Shown here: in pieces, positions 37,515 through 47,684 of the stretch
Layout: the number at the start of each line of letters is the position of its first letter
Numbering within the stretch: the first letter of the stretch is position 1
Assembly (NCBI RefSeq): GCF_900104535.1
Contig: NZ_LT629710.1
Coordinates: forward strand, 558,001-622,000
Length of the DNA: 64,000 nt
From: Nakamurella panacisegetis
Lineage (GTDB): Bacteria > Actinomycetota > Actinomycetes > Mycobacteriales > Nakamurellaceae
Direction: 5' to 3'
The notes under the pieces: generated by a model
The model's database searches: none
Seen by the model: the letters and a program-made list of their open reading frames with translations, nothing else
What the model was told of the DNA's origin: nothing
Translations under genes and position numbers: made by a program

Positions 37515-39992
37515 TCAGAAGGTACCGATCTTCTTGGTGCCGGAGGCTACTCCAACCGCCGAAGCGACGTCAGCCGGCAGGGCGACGGCAAATGAGCTGA
37601 ACGCCGATTCCTGCGTCGTCAGCCCGGCGAGCGCGGTGCTGGTCGCACTCTCGGCATTGCGCCACCCGGCGTTCTTTGCCGAGAGCTGGGCCACGCTGGT
37701 CATCCGGGAGGCGATCTGGTTGTTGGTGCCGCCCCAGGCCAGCAGGTTGGAATCCGAGGCGGACACCTTCTTGGAGAAGAGGTTTCCGTTGATCGTGATG
37801 TTCATCGAATCGGCGCCCACATTGGTCGCCTTGTCCAGAACCATGATGTGGTCGGTCGGTGCCTCACCGAAACTGTTGTTCACGATCTGAACGTTCCGCA
37901 GGATCCATGGACACGTCGGATCCGGAATGGGATAGCGGGGATCGTGGCCCGGTTCGCTGGCGTTCGCCTGGCGCCGACCGTTCTGCGAAAGCCAGATACC
38001 CTGGTCCGAGCTGCCGCCGAGCCGGTTGTTGTAGATCTTGCCATTGCCCGCATTGAAGAGGTAGATCCCGGTCTTGCCGCCGGTCACGGTGTTGTTGGCG
38101 ATGGTCATCGTGTCCGACAGTTCGGTTTCGATGCCGGCCTCGGTGTTGCCTGTCACCGTGTTGCCGACGATTCTGATGTTGACGCTGGATTCGTCGAACC
38201 AGATGCCGGTCCCATAGGTGTTGATGACGGTATTCCCACTGATCACCGCATTTCGGGTCTTGGTGATCTTGATTCCTCCGGTGGCGATCCACGGATTGAA
38301 GTGCTCGTAGTTGTTCTGGTTGAACAGCGAGTTCTTCACCACCAGGTTGTCCGCCGTGTCGGCATGCAGACCCATCTGACCGGCCCGATTCACCGTCACG
38401 TGATTCGCCGATGCATTGCTTCCGCTGAAACTCAGGGCGTTGGCCGCGACGTCGTCGATCTCCACGTTCTCGACCGACCCTGGCTTGTTGAACCGCACGG
38501 CGCCCATCAGTGGCATCGGCGTTCCGTACCGGCGCACTCCGAACCCCCGGAGCACGACACCGGCCACGTTGACCCGGATGGCCTGCTCGATGTCGGTGGC
38601 CCGGACCTGGTGGTTGGCCGGGTCGCTACCGATGATCAGTTGCTTGCTCGCGTAGTTGACCGCGAATGTCCCGGGAACCACCGATGCGGCGGTCGCGACC
38701 TGCTTGAGCTGAACGCCGTCGATGTACACCTGATCCGGGTGGGATGCCATCGGAAAGCCGCTCTGGAGGAAGACCGAGTTGTTCTGGCCGAAACTGAAGC
38801 CGATCGAGCTGTCGAATGTCTTCGTCCATCCGGACTTGACCCAGGTCGAACCGGACTTGGTCCATCCGGTGACCGCGCTGCTTCCGTCGAACCAGACTGC
38901 CTCCGCCGGGTAGGCCTGAATGGTGATCGGGCGGTCATTGACGATGACCGATTCGTGATAGGTGCCGCCACGCAGTACGACCGTTTGACCTGCCGCGGCC
39001 CTCGACACCGCGTAAGTCACTGTCCGGTAGGGCGCTGCCATGGTCCCGGACCCGGAATCGTTGCCCGAGTTCGGATTGACGAAGATCGCGTTCGACGGCA
39101 CGGCATACTGCGCCGTTCCGATCGGAAGGGCCCCGTGTGTTGTCGTGGCGGGCGCGGTGACGGCGGGTGGGACGGCCGGTGGTGGCGTGGTCACCGGCGC
39201 ACCTGCGGTCAACCTCTTCGCGGCCCAGAAGTCGTCGACGACAACTGTGGTGGCCACGGAGGAACGGGATACGTAGTCCCACTGGCCCACCGCCCCAGCC
39301 TTGGTGATCCGTGACGGCGAGGTGTCCTGAGCGGTCAGTTGCCAGCCGGGTTCGGCACTACCGGACAACCAGGCTCGGGCCGAGAGCACCACGGGATCGG
39401 TTCCGGTGACCTCGAAGGCCAGCTTGACGAGAGTGCCTGGGGCAGCGGTCAGATTGGTCCTGACATCCTTCAGGAGGGTGTCCGAGCTACCGCTGACCCG
39501 AGACACGCTCACCGAGAGAGCGCCGCCCGGAGCCAGCCGGACCCGGCCGATGTACGCGGATCCGTCGTTCTGGCGGCGAGCCTGGAGGCCGTGATAGAGG
39601 CCGAAGGCCGAGGCGGCCATGGCCGGCGCCCGGACGGTGCCCTGCAGGTGGACGTCCGCGGCCGAGGTCTGCGTCAGCACGACCGACGTGGCCGTGCCGG
39701 GCTGCACCGCTTCGAGTACACCGTGCCCGCCGGTCACGCTGAGCGCACCGGAGCCGGTGCCCTTGGCAGTGGTGTATGCGCCGCCGAGATCGGCGGAACC
39801 GAGTCCGCCGCTGGTCGTTCGGCTGTAGGTATCCACCGCGATGTTGGTCCAGGTGGCTCCGGCAGCCGAGGCCGACGAGGCGACGGGGACGACGATGCCC
39901 CCGGCGACGGCTGCCGTGAAGACGGAAATGGCGATTCGTTGGACGCGTTTGCTTCTGGACGTCCTGATGGAATGACGAGGTGCTTGGGACAA
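37515..39992 (-). CDS. secreted beta-helix protein with an N-terminal copy of the shared ~200-residue module
   Basis: About 825 residues. The best-supported start is the TTG at 39992, with GGAGG 5 nt upstream; ATGs at 40007 and 40043 lie in frame without such a site. A signal peptide ends near residue 44 (SSASAAGA). Residues about 50-258 match the C-terminal module of the two giant LamG/PKD proteins (DTYSRTTSGGLGSADLGGAY). A Pro/Thr linker follows, then from about 300 a DUF1565-like start (IFVNPNSGNDSGSG, VVLRGGTYHESV) and a long right-handed parallel beta-helix (coils such as NVEIDDVAANAL, AVISGNTVINTYG, IRIVGNTVTGN, MTIANNTVTGG). This fold is common in polysaccharide lyases and epimerases. 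Lone gene with its own terminator. Confidence 0.82.
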   Translation of the reverse strand: MSQAPRHSIRTSRSKRVQRIAISVFTAAVAGGIVVPVASSASAAGATWTNIAVDTYSRTTSGGLGSADLGGAYTTAKGTGSGALSVTGGHGVLEAVQPGTATSVVLTQTSAADVHLQGTVRAPAMAASAFGLYHGLQARRQNDGSAYIGRVRLAPGGALSVSVSRVSGSSDTLLKDVRTNLTAAPGTLVKLAFEVTGTDPVVLSARAWLSGSAEPGWQLTAQDTSPSRITKAGAVGQWDYVSRSSVATTVVVDDFWAAKRLTAGAPVTTPPPAVPPAVTAPATTTHGALPIGTAQYAVPSNAIFVNPNSGNDSGSGTMAAPYRTVTYAVSRAAAGQTVVLRGGTYHESVIVNDRPITIQAYPAEAVWFDGSSAVTGWTKSGSTWVKSGWTKTFDSSIGFSFGQNNSVFLQSGFPMASHPDQVYIDGVQLKQVATAASVVPGTFAVNYASKQLIIGSDPANHQVRATDIEQAIRVNVAGVVLRGFGVRRYGTPMPLMGAVRFNKPGSVENVEIDDVAANALSFSGSNASANHVTVNRAGQMGLHADTADNLVVKNSLFNQNNYEHFNPWIATGGIKITKTRNAVISGNTVINTYGTGIWFDESSVNIRIVGNTVTGNTEAGIETELSDTMTIANNTVTGGKTGIYLFNAGNGKIYNNRLGGSSDQGIWLSQNGRRQANASEPGHDPRYPIPDPTCPWILRNVQIVNNSFGEAPTDHIMVLDKATNVGADSMNITINGNLFSKKVSASDSNLLAWGGTNNQIASRMTSVAQLSAKNAGWRNAESATSTALAGLTTQESAFSSFAVALPADVASAVGVASGTKKIGTF

Positions 39993-40750
39993 GTTTTCCT
40001 CCGGCATGAGCGGTCGCACGGCCCCGATTCGGCTCGGCGTCACGACACTCGTTGGTGGTCTGCGTTTCCTTGCATCCGGTCGAACTGGCCGGCGTCTCCC
40101 TTCTGGGCGGCCGAATCCGAGGCGGCCCGATTCTGGGCACGCCGATGGTGACTACCCCTGGTAGTTGTGCTCCGTGCTGCCTTGTGGCGGGCCATGAGTC
40201 GGGATCTCCCCGACCGAACCTGATCGCCGGGCCGTGCATGGTTCCTGATCACCGGACTGGCCGAAAGCCCGCGTGACGATTCATCTGGTGAGCGCTTTGC
40301 GCGAATCGCTCGTCGCAGAAGGTAACGGTTTGGGTGTGCTCGCACCAAGCCCCGATTTGGTCAACGCGTCCAGACACCGGGCCCGTGCGGTAATGGACGT
40401 GCGAGTCGGCTCGATCCGCGAATGGCGACCGACGCTCGTCAGAATCGCGCCGGTCGGAGGGCATCACTCAGTTGACTGCCGCGCGAAGGGAGCCAGGCGA
40501 CGATTTCGCGGGCCGGAGACCTACCTCGCATGGCGATCAGGTGATGCGATTGGCAGTCGTTCTCCCCGCGCGACGGCCGAGCACGTCGGCGTCCGGGTGT
40601 CTTGATGTGACCGACATCACGTTATGTATCCGTTATCTTCATGGGCGGCATACGCCGTTGGATACACCCACATTGCGACCGAGGGACGCGGCGAGCCGAA
40701 GAGGGGTCGGACGGGGCAGGCGGCATTCCCAGCCCCGTACGGTGCTCGAC
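39993..40750. other. ~750-bp region with no convincing gene; CRP-like site inside
   Basis: Short reading frames occur but have no domain, ribosome binding site or codon support. It carries the beta-helix gene promoter and, 600 bp away, a CRP-like palindrome (40606-40621) beside an AT-rich stretch (40620-40675). An unannotated small RNA is possible but was not shown. Confidence 0.4.
40606..40621 (+). promoter_or_regulatory. CRP/GlxR-like binding site
   Basis: TGTGACCGACATCACG matches the TGTGA-N6-TCACA consensus at nine of ten defined positions. It borders an AT-rich stretch with TATGTAT and TTATCT. The target is unclear: no plus-strand gene follows, and the minus-strand beta-helix start is ~610 bp away. 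Confidence 0.5.
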
Positions 40751-41107
40751 CTACGAATGCGGGAAGGGGTCAGTGGATTGCAGCCGCACCGAATTGGTCG
40801 ATGCCGGCGGGTCCGGCTGCCCGGCGGCCTTCAGCCGGCGGGTGGGCTTGGCTGCGACGAACAGTCCCGCGACCACACCGACCAGTCCGATCAGGCCCCA
40901 CAACGTCATCCCAACCGGAATTCCCCAGAACGGGCTGGAGGTGGTCGGCGCCGTCGGGCTCGCGGTCGCATCGGCGAACGCCTGACTCGCGGAAGCGATG
41001 CCGGTCCCCGCCATCATGAGCATGGCCACAGCCACGGCGACGGCGGACGGGCGGCGAAATCGGGCGAAATCGGGCATTACTGGTTCCCATCGATGAGAGA
41101 TCATCAT
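40751..41107 (-). CDS. small exported membrane-anchored protein
   Basis: 118 residues from ATG 41107, chosen for GGAG 6 nt upstream; an ATG at 41077 gives a shorter form. A signal peptide-like segment (RRPSAVAVAVAMLMMAGTGIASASQAFA) is followed by a short Ala/Thr/Pro/Ser linker, a second hydrophobic segment (WGIPVGMTLWGLIGLVGVVAGLFV), a basic stop-transfer (AKPTRRLKAAG) and a polar tail. It looks like a small surface protein held by its C-terminal helix. No family recognised. Divergent from ppc. Confidence 0.6.
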   Translation of the reverse strand: MMISHRWEPVMPDFARFRRPSAVAVAVAMLMMAGTGIASASQAFADATASPTAPTTSSPFWGIPVGMTLWGLIGLVGVVAGLFVAAKPTRRLKAAGQPDPPASTNSVRLQSTDPFPHS

Positions 41108-41388
41108 TCGAAGCTCCGCAACGGGAAGTACCCGACATCCGACCCGCGCGCCGCCTCCGGTGACCCTACCCGTCACACACGGTGCAAGTCACGAACTCGA
41201 TCGAGTCGATCCCGTCCGGGATCCGACGCGTTTGGGTGAATCCGCGAACTGACGGCCACTCTCCGTGTCGGATTGTCTCGGTGTTGCGACACTCGAATGC
41301 TCATTGGCACCTCCTGACACCCGCCTCTCGCTCCGAGAGCCAGGGCGGTCGTCATCTTCCTGTCATCCCGATCGGGAAGGATCGGGGC

Positions 41389-44220
41389 ATGACGATTGCC
41401 CCAACGAGTTCTGCCCCGCTGAACCCCTCGGCCCGTCCCCCGCGACCGGCCGGGTCGGTTGACACCGAGGCGGAGCTGCGCGCCGACGTCCGGCGGGTCG
41501 GATCCCTCCTCGGTCAAACACTGGTCCGTCAGGAGGGCCAGGAGATGCTGGATCTGGTCGAGAAGGTTCGAGCCCTGACGAAGCAGGCTCACGAGTCCGC
41601 GACACCACAGGATCGGCAGGCGGCCACCGACCAGGTCCGGGCCATCCTGGCGACGCTGCCCATCAGCGAGGCAACCGCACTGGTCCGGGCGTTCGCCGCC
41701 TACTTCCACCTGGCGAACGCAGCCGAACAGGTGGACCGCATCCGCGCCTTGCGAGCCCGTCCGGCGTCCGAAGGCTGGCTCGCGCGTGCCGTGGCCGACG
41801 TCGCGACCGAACTCGGACCGGAGGAACTGACCAGGGCGATCGCCGATCTGGACGTCCGACCGGTGTTCACCGCCCACCCCACCGAGGCGAGCCGGCGCAG
41901 CGTGCTGACCAAACTGCGCCGGATCAGCGACCTGCTGGCCGAGCCGACCGAGCCCGGATCGACGGCCCGGGTCCGGCAGGATCGTCAACTGGCCGAACTG
42001 ATCGACCTCATCTGGCAGACCGACGAACTGCGCCAGATCCGGCCGACCCCGATCGACGAGGCCCGCAACCTGCTCTATTACCTGCGTCAGATCGGTGGCG
42101 AGAGCCTGCCCGAATTGATGGACGACCTCGCTGCTGAACTCTCCGGCCATGGCGTCACCCTCTCCGCGGAGTCGGTTCCGCTGCGGATCGGCACCTGGAT
42201 CGGCGGGGATCGGGACGGGAACCCCAACGTCACCGCGGCCATCACCCACCAGGTCCTCGCCCTCGACCATCAATTGGCCATCGACCTGGCCATCGGCAAC
42301 ATCGACCGGTTGATCGCCTATCTGTCGGCGTCGACCGCCATCGTCGGCGTATCCACGGCGCTGAGCGAGTCGGTCGCCGAGGACCTGCGCCGACTGCCGG
42401 GGCTCGATCCGCGGGTGAAGGAGATCAACGCGGCCGAGCCGTACCGGCTCAAGCTGACGTGCGTCAAGGCGAAGCTGCTGAACACCAGGACCAGGGTTGC
42501 CGCGCGTGGACGACACGAACCGGGCCGGGACTACGCCCAGCGCAGCGAGCTCCTGGCCGATCTCGCCGTCATCGCCGACTCCCTCCGGCAGCACGGCGGA
42601 GAGCTGGCGGCAGACGGAGTGGTCGCGACCGTGCGTCGTTCGGTCGCCGCCACCGGTCTGCACACCGCGACCATGGACATCCGCGAGCACGCCGAGGCCC
42701 ATCACCACGTTCTTGCGCAGCTGTTCGATCGGCTGGGCGAGAACCGGACGGCCTACACGGAGCTGGATCGGGCCGACCGGATGAAGCTGCTCTCGGCCGA
42801 GCTCACCTCCCGTCGACCCCTCACCTACCGCCCGGCCGCCCTTGACGCGGCGGCGGCCAAGACCTTCTCGGTGTTCGCGGAGATCGCCGATGCCCTGGAC
42901 ACCTACGGTCCCGAGGTGATCGAGACCTACATCGTGTCGATGACCATGGGCGCCGATGACGTGTTGGCTCCGGCGATCCTGGCCCGGGAGGCCGGCCTGC
43001 TGGACGTGCACGGCTCCGAACTGCGAGAGCCGTACGCCCGCATCGGCTTCGCTCCCTTGCTGGAGACGGTCGAGGAACTGCGCCGGTCCGGCGAGGTGAT
43101 CGACGAACTGCTGTCCGACCCGACCTACCGGGAGATCGTCCGGCTGCGCGGAGACGTCCAAGAGGTCATGCTCGGGTATTCGGACTCAAACAAGGACGCC
43201 GGGATCACCACCAGCCAGTGGGAGATCCACAAGACTCAGCGGGTGCTGCGCGACGTGGCGGCCAGGCACGGGGTTTCGCTGGTCCTGTTCCACGGCCGCG
43301 GCGGCACCGTCGGTCGTGGCGGCGGGCCGACCTACGACTCGATCCTGGCTCAGCCGCACGGTGTGCTCACCGGGGCGATCAAGTTCACCGAGCAGGGTGA
43401 GGTGATCAGCGACAAGTACGCGCTGCCCGAACTGGCCCGGGAGAACCTGGAACTGACCGTGGCGGCCGCGCTCCAGGCGTCGGCGTTGCACCGCGCCCCC
43501 CGGTTGTCGGACCAGCAGCTCGCGGCGTGGGACGAGGTCATGGAAGTCGTCAACGGGGCGGCGTTCACCACTTACCGCACCTTGATCGACGACCCGGACC
43601 TGCCGGCCTACTTCCTGGCCTCTACCCCGGTCGAGCAGCTCGGGTCGCTCAACATCGGGTCCCGCCCCTCCCGGCGCCCCGATTCCGGCGCCGGCCTCTC
43701 CGGCCTGCGGGCGATCCCCTGGGTCTTCGGCTGGACCCAGTCCCGTCAGATCGTCCCGGGCTGGTTCGGCGTCGGGTCCGGGCTCAAGGCCGCACGCGAG
43801 GCCGGCCACGGCGAACTCCTGGAGGAGATCCACCGGAGCTGGCACTTCTTCCGGACCTTCATCTCGAATGTCGAGATGACTTTGGCCAAAACGGATCTCG
43901 ACATAGCCGAGCTCTACGTCTCGGCGCTGGTCCCGGCGGAACTGCGGCATCTGTTCGACCTGATCAAAGCCGAACACGCCCTGACCGTGGCCGAGGTGCT
44001 CCGTCTGACCCACTCGAACGACCTGCTGCAGTCCCAGCCGGACCTCAGCCGCACGCTCACCGTCCGGGAGCCGTACCTGGCGCCGATCTCGTACCTCCAG
44101 GTCGACCTGCTCCACCGGATCCGGGCGCTGGACGACGGTGTGACCCCCGATCCGGAGTTGCAGCGTGCGATGCTGCTCACCATCAACGGTGTTGCCGCCG
44201 GAATGCGCAACACCGGGTGA
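41389..44220 (+). CDS. ppc: phosphoenolpyruvate carboxylase
   Basis: 943 residues from ATG 41389 (GGAAGG 8 nt upstream). It carboxylates PEP to oxaloacetate, the main anaplerotic step. Conserved blocks: [12 protein letters not shown] with the catalytic His, [22 protein letters not shown]-like [28 protein letters not shown], and the C-terminal ending in NTG that is characteristic of the enzyme. The length agrees with actinobacterial PEPC (about 910-950). A metabolic gene with no evident link to the polysaccharide locus around it, although it competes for the same PEP/hexose pool. Confidence 0.97.
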   Translation: MTIAPTSSAPLNPSARPPRPAGSVDTEAELRADVRRVGSLLGQTLVRQEGQEMLDLVEKVRALTKQAHESATPQDRQAATDQVRAILATLPISEATALVRAFAAYFHLANAAEQVDRIRALRARPASEGWLARAVADVATELGPEELTRAIADLDVRPVFTAHPTEASRRSVLTKLRRISDLLAEPTEPGSTARVRQDRQLAELIDLIWQTDELRQIRPTPIDEARNLLYYLRQIGGESLPELMDDLAAELSGHGVTLSAESVPLRIGTWIGGDRDGNPNVTAAITHQVLALDHQLAIDLAIGNIDRLIAYLSASTAIVGVSTALSESVAEDLRRLPGLDPRVKEINAAEPYRLKLTCVKAKLLNTRTRVAARGRHEPGRDYAQRSELLADLAVIADSLRQHGGELAADGVVATVRRSVAATGLHTATMDIREHAEAHHHVLAQLFDRLGENRTAYTELDRADRMKLLSAELTSRRPLTYRPAALDAAAAKTFSVFAEIADALDTYGPEVIETYIVSMTMGADDVLAPAILAREAGLLDVHGSELREPYARIGFAPLLETVEELRRSGEVIDELLSDPTYREIVRLRGDVQEVMLGYSDSNKDAGITTSQWEIHKTQRVLRDVAARHGVSLVLFHGRGGTVGRGGGPTYDSILAQPHGVLTGAIKFTEQGEVISDKYALPELARENLELTVAAALQASALHRAPRLSDQQLAAWDEVMEVVNGAAFTTYRTLIDDPDLPAYFLASTPVEQLGSLNIGSRPSRRPDSGAGLSGLRAIPWVFGWTQSRQIVPGWFGVGSGLKAAREAGHGELLEEIHRSWHFFRTFISNVEMTLAKTDLDIAELYVSALVPAELRHLFDLIKAEHALTVAEVLRLTHSNDLLQSQPDLSRTLTVREPYLAPISYLQVDLLHRIRALDDGVTPDPELQRAMLLTINGVAAGMRNTG

Positions 44221-44286
44221 CCACAACGCCGGTGGGGTTCCTCCCGTCGTTGCGAGCCGCCCCGGCGAGAGGAAGCGGAGCCCGTC

Positions 44287-45603
44287 ATGACCAGGATGAC
44301 CGTCATCGGATGTGGATACCTCGGAGCCGTGCACGCGGCCTGCATGGCCCAGTCCGGCCATGACGTCGTCGGGATCGATGTCGATCGGCCCAAGGTCGAG
44401 TCCCTCGCGTCCGGGCGGCCGCCGTTCTTCGAGCCCGGGTTCGAGACCGTCCTGGCCGACGCGATCGCCAGTGGGCGGCTGAGGTTCACCACCGACTTCG
44501 CGGCGGCCCACGGCAACCAGGTGCATTTCGTGTGCGTCGGCACTCCGCAGCGGGCCGGGGAGAACGCCGCCGACATGACCTACGTCGACGCGGCGGTCAA
44601 CGCCCTCACCCCACATCTGTCGCCGGGTGACCTGGTGGTCGGCAAGTCGACGGTCCCGGTCGGCACCGCCGGACGGCTGGCCGGCATCCTGCGGGCCGCG
44701 GAACCGGGCGCCATGCTGGCCTGGAACCCCGAGTTCCTGCGGGAGGGTTTCGCCGTCCAGGACACGCTGGCCCCTGACCGTCTCGTCTACGGGTTGCCCG
44801 CGGCGCCGGCCGACGCTGCGGCCAAGGCCCTGCTCGACGAGGTCTATGCCCTTCCGCTGTCCGCCGGGACGCCGCTGGTCACCACCGACTACGCCACGGC
44901 CGAACTGGTCAAGGTGGCCGCCAACTCGTTCCTGGCCACCAAGATCTCGTTCATCAACGCCATGGCCGAGGTCTGCGAGGCGACCGGGGCCGACGTCTCG
45001 CAGCTGGCCGATGCGATCGGGTACGACGCACGGATCGGCCGCCGATTCCTCAACGCGGGGCTCGGGTTCGGGGGCGGGTGCCTGCCCAAGGACATCCGGG
45101 CCTTCATGGCCCGCGCCGGGGAGCTCGGCGCCGACCAGGCGCTGGCCTTCCTCCGCGAGATCGACTCGATCAACCTCCGACGCCGCGTCCGCATGGTGGA
45201 CCTGGCGCGGGAGGTGTGTAACGGATCCATCGTCGGGCGGCGCATTGCCGTCCTGGGCGCGGCGTTCAAACCCAACAGCGACGACATCCGGGACTCTCCC
45301 GCCCTCGACGTGGCCACCCAGCTGCAACTGCAGGGAGCCACGGTCGTCGTCACCGATCCGGAAGCGGTGACCAACGCCAGGCGGGCCTCGCCCGGTCTGC
45401 ACTACGCCGACACGGCGATGGAGGCCGCCCAAGATGCGGACCTGGTCATGGTTCTGACCGAATGGGACGACTACCGATCCCTCGATCCGGACGAGTTGGC
45501 CTCGGTGGTGGCCGGGAAACACATGCTGGACGGCCGGAACACCCTGGACCCGGTTCGTTGGCGCGCGGCCGGTTGGACCTACCGGGCTCTGGGCCGACCG
45601 TGA
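44287..45603 (+). CDS. ugd: UDP-glucose 6-dehydrogenase
   Basis: 438 residues. NAD-binding motif MTVIGCGYLGAVHA, the middle-domain lysine in ELVKVAANSFLATKI (Lys209), and the catalytic cysteine in GFGGGCLPKD (Cys265) are all present. It oxidises UDP-glucose to UDP-glucuronate with two NAD+, providing uronic acid for exopolysaccharide. Start chosen at ATG 44287 with GGAG 6 nt upstream. The stop overlaps the next gene's GTG (GTGA), so UDP-glucuronate supply and the DUF4012 protein are translationally coupled. Confidence 0.95.
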   Translation: MTRMTVIGCGYLGAVHAACMAQSGHDVVGIDVDRPKVESLASGRPPFFEPGFETVLADAIASGRLRFTTDFAAAHGNQVHFVCVGTPQRAGENAADMTYVDAAVNALTPHLSPGDLVVGKSTVPVGTAGRLAGILRAAEPGAMLAWNPEFLREGFAVQDTLAPDRLVYGLPAAPADAAAKALLDEVYALPLSAGTPLVTTDYATAELVKVAANSFLATKISFINAMAEVCEATGADVSQLADAIGYDARIGRRFLNAGLGFGGGCLPKDIRAFMARAGELGADQALAFLREIDSINLRRRVRMVDLAREVCNGSIVGRRIAVLGAAFKPNSDDIRDSPALDVATQLQLQGATVVVTDPEAVTNARRASPGLHYADTAMEAAQDADLVMVLTEWDDYRSLDPDELASVVAGKHMLDGRNTLDPVRWRAAGWTYRALGRP

Positions 45604-47501
45604 CCGAGCCGATCGCAGACGGCCAGGGCGCCGACCACCCGGACGGGGCACCGCAACCGCAACCGGTCCGGCCCGGCGACGACGGGGTCGATTCAGTGAC
45701 GGACGACGAACATCTGGAGCCCAGGGCGGGGACGGCCCGGCGTTGGTTCGGTCGGGCCCTGCTGGTCGCCGGCGTCCTGATCCTGCTGTCCGTCGCCTGG
45801 GTCGGATGGCGGACCTACCAGGCGTACCGCCATCTGAACGCCGCCGCGACGCAGGTCAGTGATCTGCAGGCCCAGGTCCGCGACCTGAGCAATATCGACC
45901 TGAACAAGGCCGATGCCACGGCGGCCCAGTTGCGCGCGGACGCGGACAAGGCGCGGGCCGACACCTCGGACCCGTTGTTCCGCCTGGCCGGCCACCTCCC
46001 GTGGATCGGCACCAACTTCCGGGCCGTGTCCGACATCGCCTCCACCGTCGACCAGCTGGCCACCACCACCGCGCCCTCGCTGGTGCAGGTCGCGCGCACC
46101 GTGCAACCGGAGACACTGACGCCGAAGAACGGCACCATCGACGTCAAGCCCATCGCGGCGGCGTCCGACACGCTGCAGGCAGCGGATGCCGCCGTGGTTT
46201 CGGCCGAGCAGAGCACCTCCTCGATCGATCGCCGTGGCCTGATCGGTCCGATCGACCGGGCGGTCACCACGTTGCAGGCGAAGCTGGCCAAGCTGGAGCA
46301 GACCACATCGGCGGCCGCCCGGATCGGCCGGCTGGCGCCCGCCATGCTCGGCGCCGACGGTCCCCGCAAGTACCTCGTCGTCTTCCAGAACCTCGCCGAG
46401 CCGCGAGCGAGCGGTGGCCTGTTCGGCTCCTACGCCCTGGTCACCATCACCGACGGGAAGCTCGCCATCACCGATCAGGGGTCAGGATCCAGAGACCTCG
46501 GCAAGTTCGACCCGCCGCTCGCGCTGCCGGCCGGCCTGTCCACCGCCTTGTACGGCCAACTGCCCGGGACCTACGCCACCGACACGAACCTCACGCCGGA
46601 CTTCCCGACCTCGGCCGCCCTGCTGGCCAAGATGTACGCCATCCGCAAGCACGTCACCGTCGACGGTGTGGTGTCGATCGACCCGGTGGCGCTGTCGTAC
46701 CTCCTGGTCGGGGCAAAGCCCATCCCGATCGGGCACAACCTGCAACTCACCTCGTCCAACGTCACCCGGATCCTGCTGTCGACCGCTTACGCGCTGTATC
46801 CGCAGTCGAACGATGCTCCGGCCCGGGAGGCCTTCCTGGCCGATGCGACGGCAAAGGCGTTCGCGGCCGTGACGAACTCCGGCGGCAGCGCCCGGTCGCT
46901 GTTGCGCGGGCTGAGGAAGGCCGTCGGCGAGCGTCGGTTGCTCGTCTGGAGTGCCGACGGCGAGCAGCAGACGGACCTGCTGGCGACCGATCTGTCCGGG
47001 CATCTGCCAACGGTCGACGGGGCCACTCCCGTGGTCGGTGTCTTCCGCAACGACAGCACCGGAGGGAAGCTCGGGTACTACACCAGCGGTTCGGCGACGC
47101 TGGTGCCAGGGACGTGTACGGCCGGTCAGCGGAACCTCACCCTCTCCGTGACGATGAGCTACACGGCACCCAGTGCGGGCCTTCCGACCTACGTCCTTGG
47201 CTACGCGAAAGGCGGACCGTACGTCCTGCGCACCAACTTCCTGATCTTCGCCCCGGTCGATGGCACCATCTCCACGTTGTCGGTCGATGGGAGGGCGGTC
47301 CCGGTCGTGTGGGCGACCGAGGGCGGACGCCGGGTCGGCATGATCACGGTCGAGCTGCGCCCGGGGGCACAGGCCACGGTGACCGGTCGTTTCACCGTGG
47401 CTGCTCCGTCCGCCACCGCCGCGCAATATCAGCCGCGCCTGGAGACCACCCCGTCGGTGACCACCTGGAAGACGTCAGCGGCCGGATATCCGAGCTGCTG
47501 A
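45600..47501 (+). CDS. DUF4012 membrane-anchored surface protein
   Basis: 633 residues from GTG 45600, which overlaps the ugd stop. An acidic cytoplasmic N-terminus (about 45 residues) precedes one membrane helix (about 52-72, LLVAGVLILLSVAWVGW), a coiled-coil-like helical stretch (about 75-240) and the DUF4012 domain (KYLVVFQNLAEPRASGGLFGSYALVTI onwards to about 620). DUF4012 has no known activity but recurs in actinobacterial polysaccharide loci; part of the domain resembles the LytR-CpsA-Psr surroundings in gene context only. The C-terminus ends in a single cysteine (YPSC). A role in handling a glucuronate-containing polymer outside the membrane is inference from coupling to ugd. Confidence 0.85.
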   Translation: MTEPIADGQGADHPDGAPQPQPVRPGDDGVDSVTDDEHLEPRAGTARRWFGRALLVAGVLILLSVAWVGWRTYQAYRHLNAAATQVSDLQAQVRDLSNIDLNKADATAAQLRADADKARADTSDPLFRLAGHLPWIGTNFRAVSDIASTVDQLATTTAPSLVQVARTVQPETLTPKNGTIDVKPIAAASDTLQAADAAVVSAEQSTSSIDRRGLIGPIDRAVTTLQAKLAKLEQTTSAAARIGRLAPAMLGADGPRKYLVVFQNLAEPRASGGLFGSYALVTITDGKLAITDQGSGSRDLGKFDPPLALPAGLSTALYGQLPGTYATDTNLTPDFPTSAALLAKMYAIRKHVTVDGVVSIDPVALSYLLVGAKPIPIGHNLQLTSSNVTRILLSTAYALYPQSNDAPAREAFLADATAKAFAAVTNSGGSARSLLRGLRKAVGERRLLVWSADGEQQTDLLATDLSGHLPTVDGATPVVGVFRNDSTGGKLGYYTSGSATLVPGTCTAGQRNLTLSVTMSYTAPSAGLPTYVLGYAKGGPYVLRTNFLIFAPVDGTISTLSVDGRAVPVVWATEGGRRVGMITVELRPGAQATVTGRFTVAAPSATAAQYQPRLETTPSVTTWKTSAAGYPSC

Positions 47502-47684
47502 GCCGCATCAGCGCGTTGACATCGACCGGTTCACTGATTGTGGCCGCTGGTGCGATTCCCTCCGGTCGCCCGACACGATCGGGTGATCATTGTGTCCATT
47601 CGGCCACGAATGTGAACTCATAGTTACCTTCGCGCCGTGGAAGTTCTACAGTAGGCGCACGACTTCACTCGGTCAGGAGACCAG

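Noticed and set aside
40273-41239. plus-strand frames in the gap upstream of ppc
   Set aside because: Arg/Ser-rich sequences with no domain or ribosome binding site; they also run through the promoter region and antisense to the small exported protein.
41173-43161. 662-codon open frame on the minus strand opposite ppc
   Set aside because: It is antisense to a clear PEP carboxylase; its predicted protein is Gly/Arg/Val/Asp-rich without domains, a usual artefact of GC-rich third positions.
43186-45651. 821-codon open frame on the minus strand opposite ppc and ugd
   Set aside because: It spans two well-supported genes in antisense, with no domain and no plausible start site.
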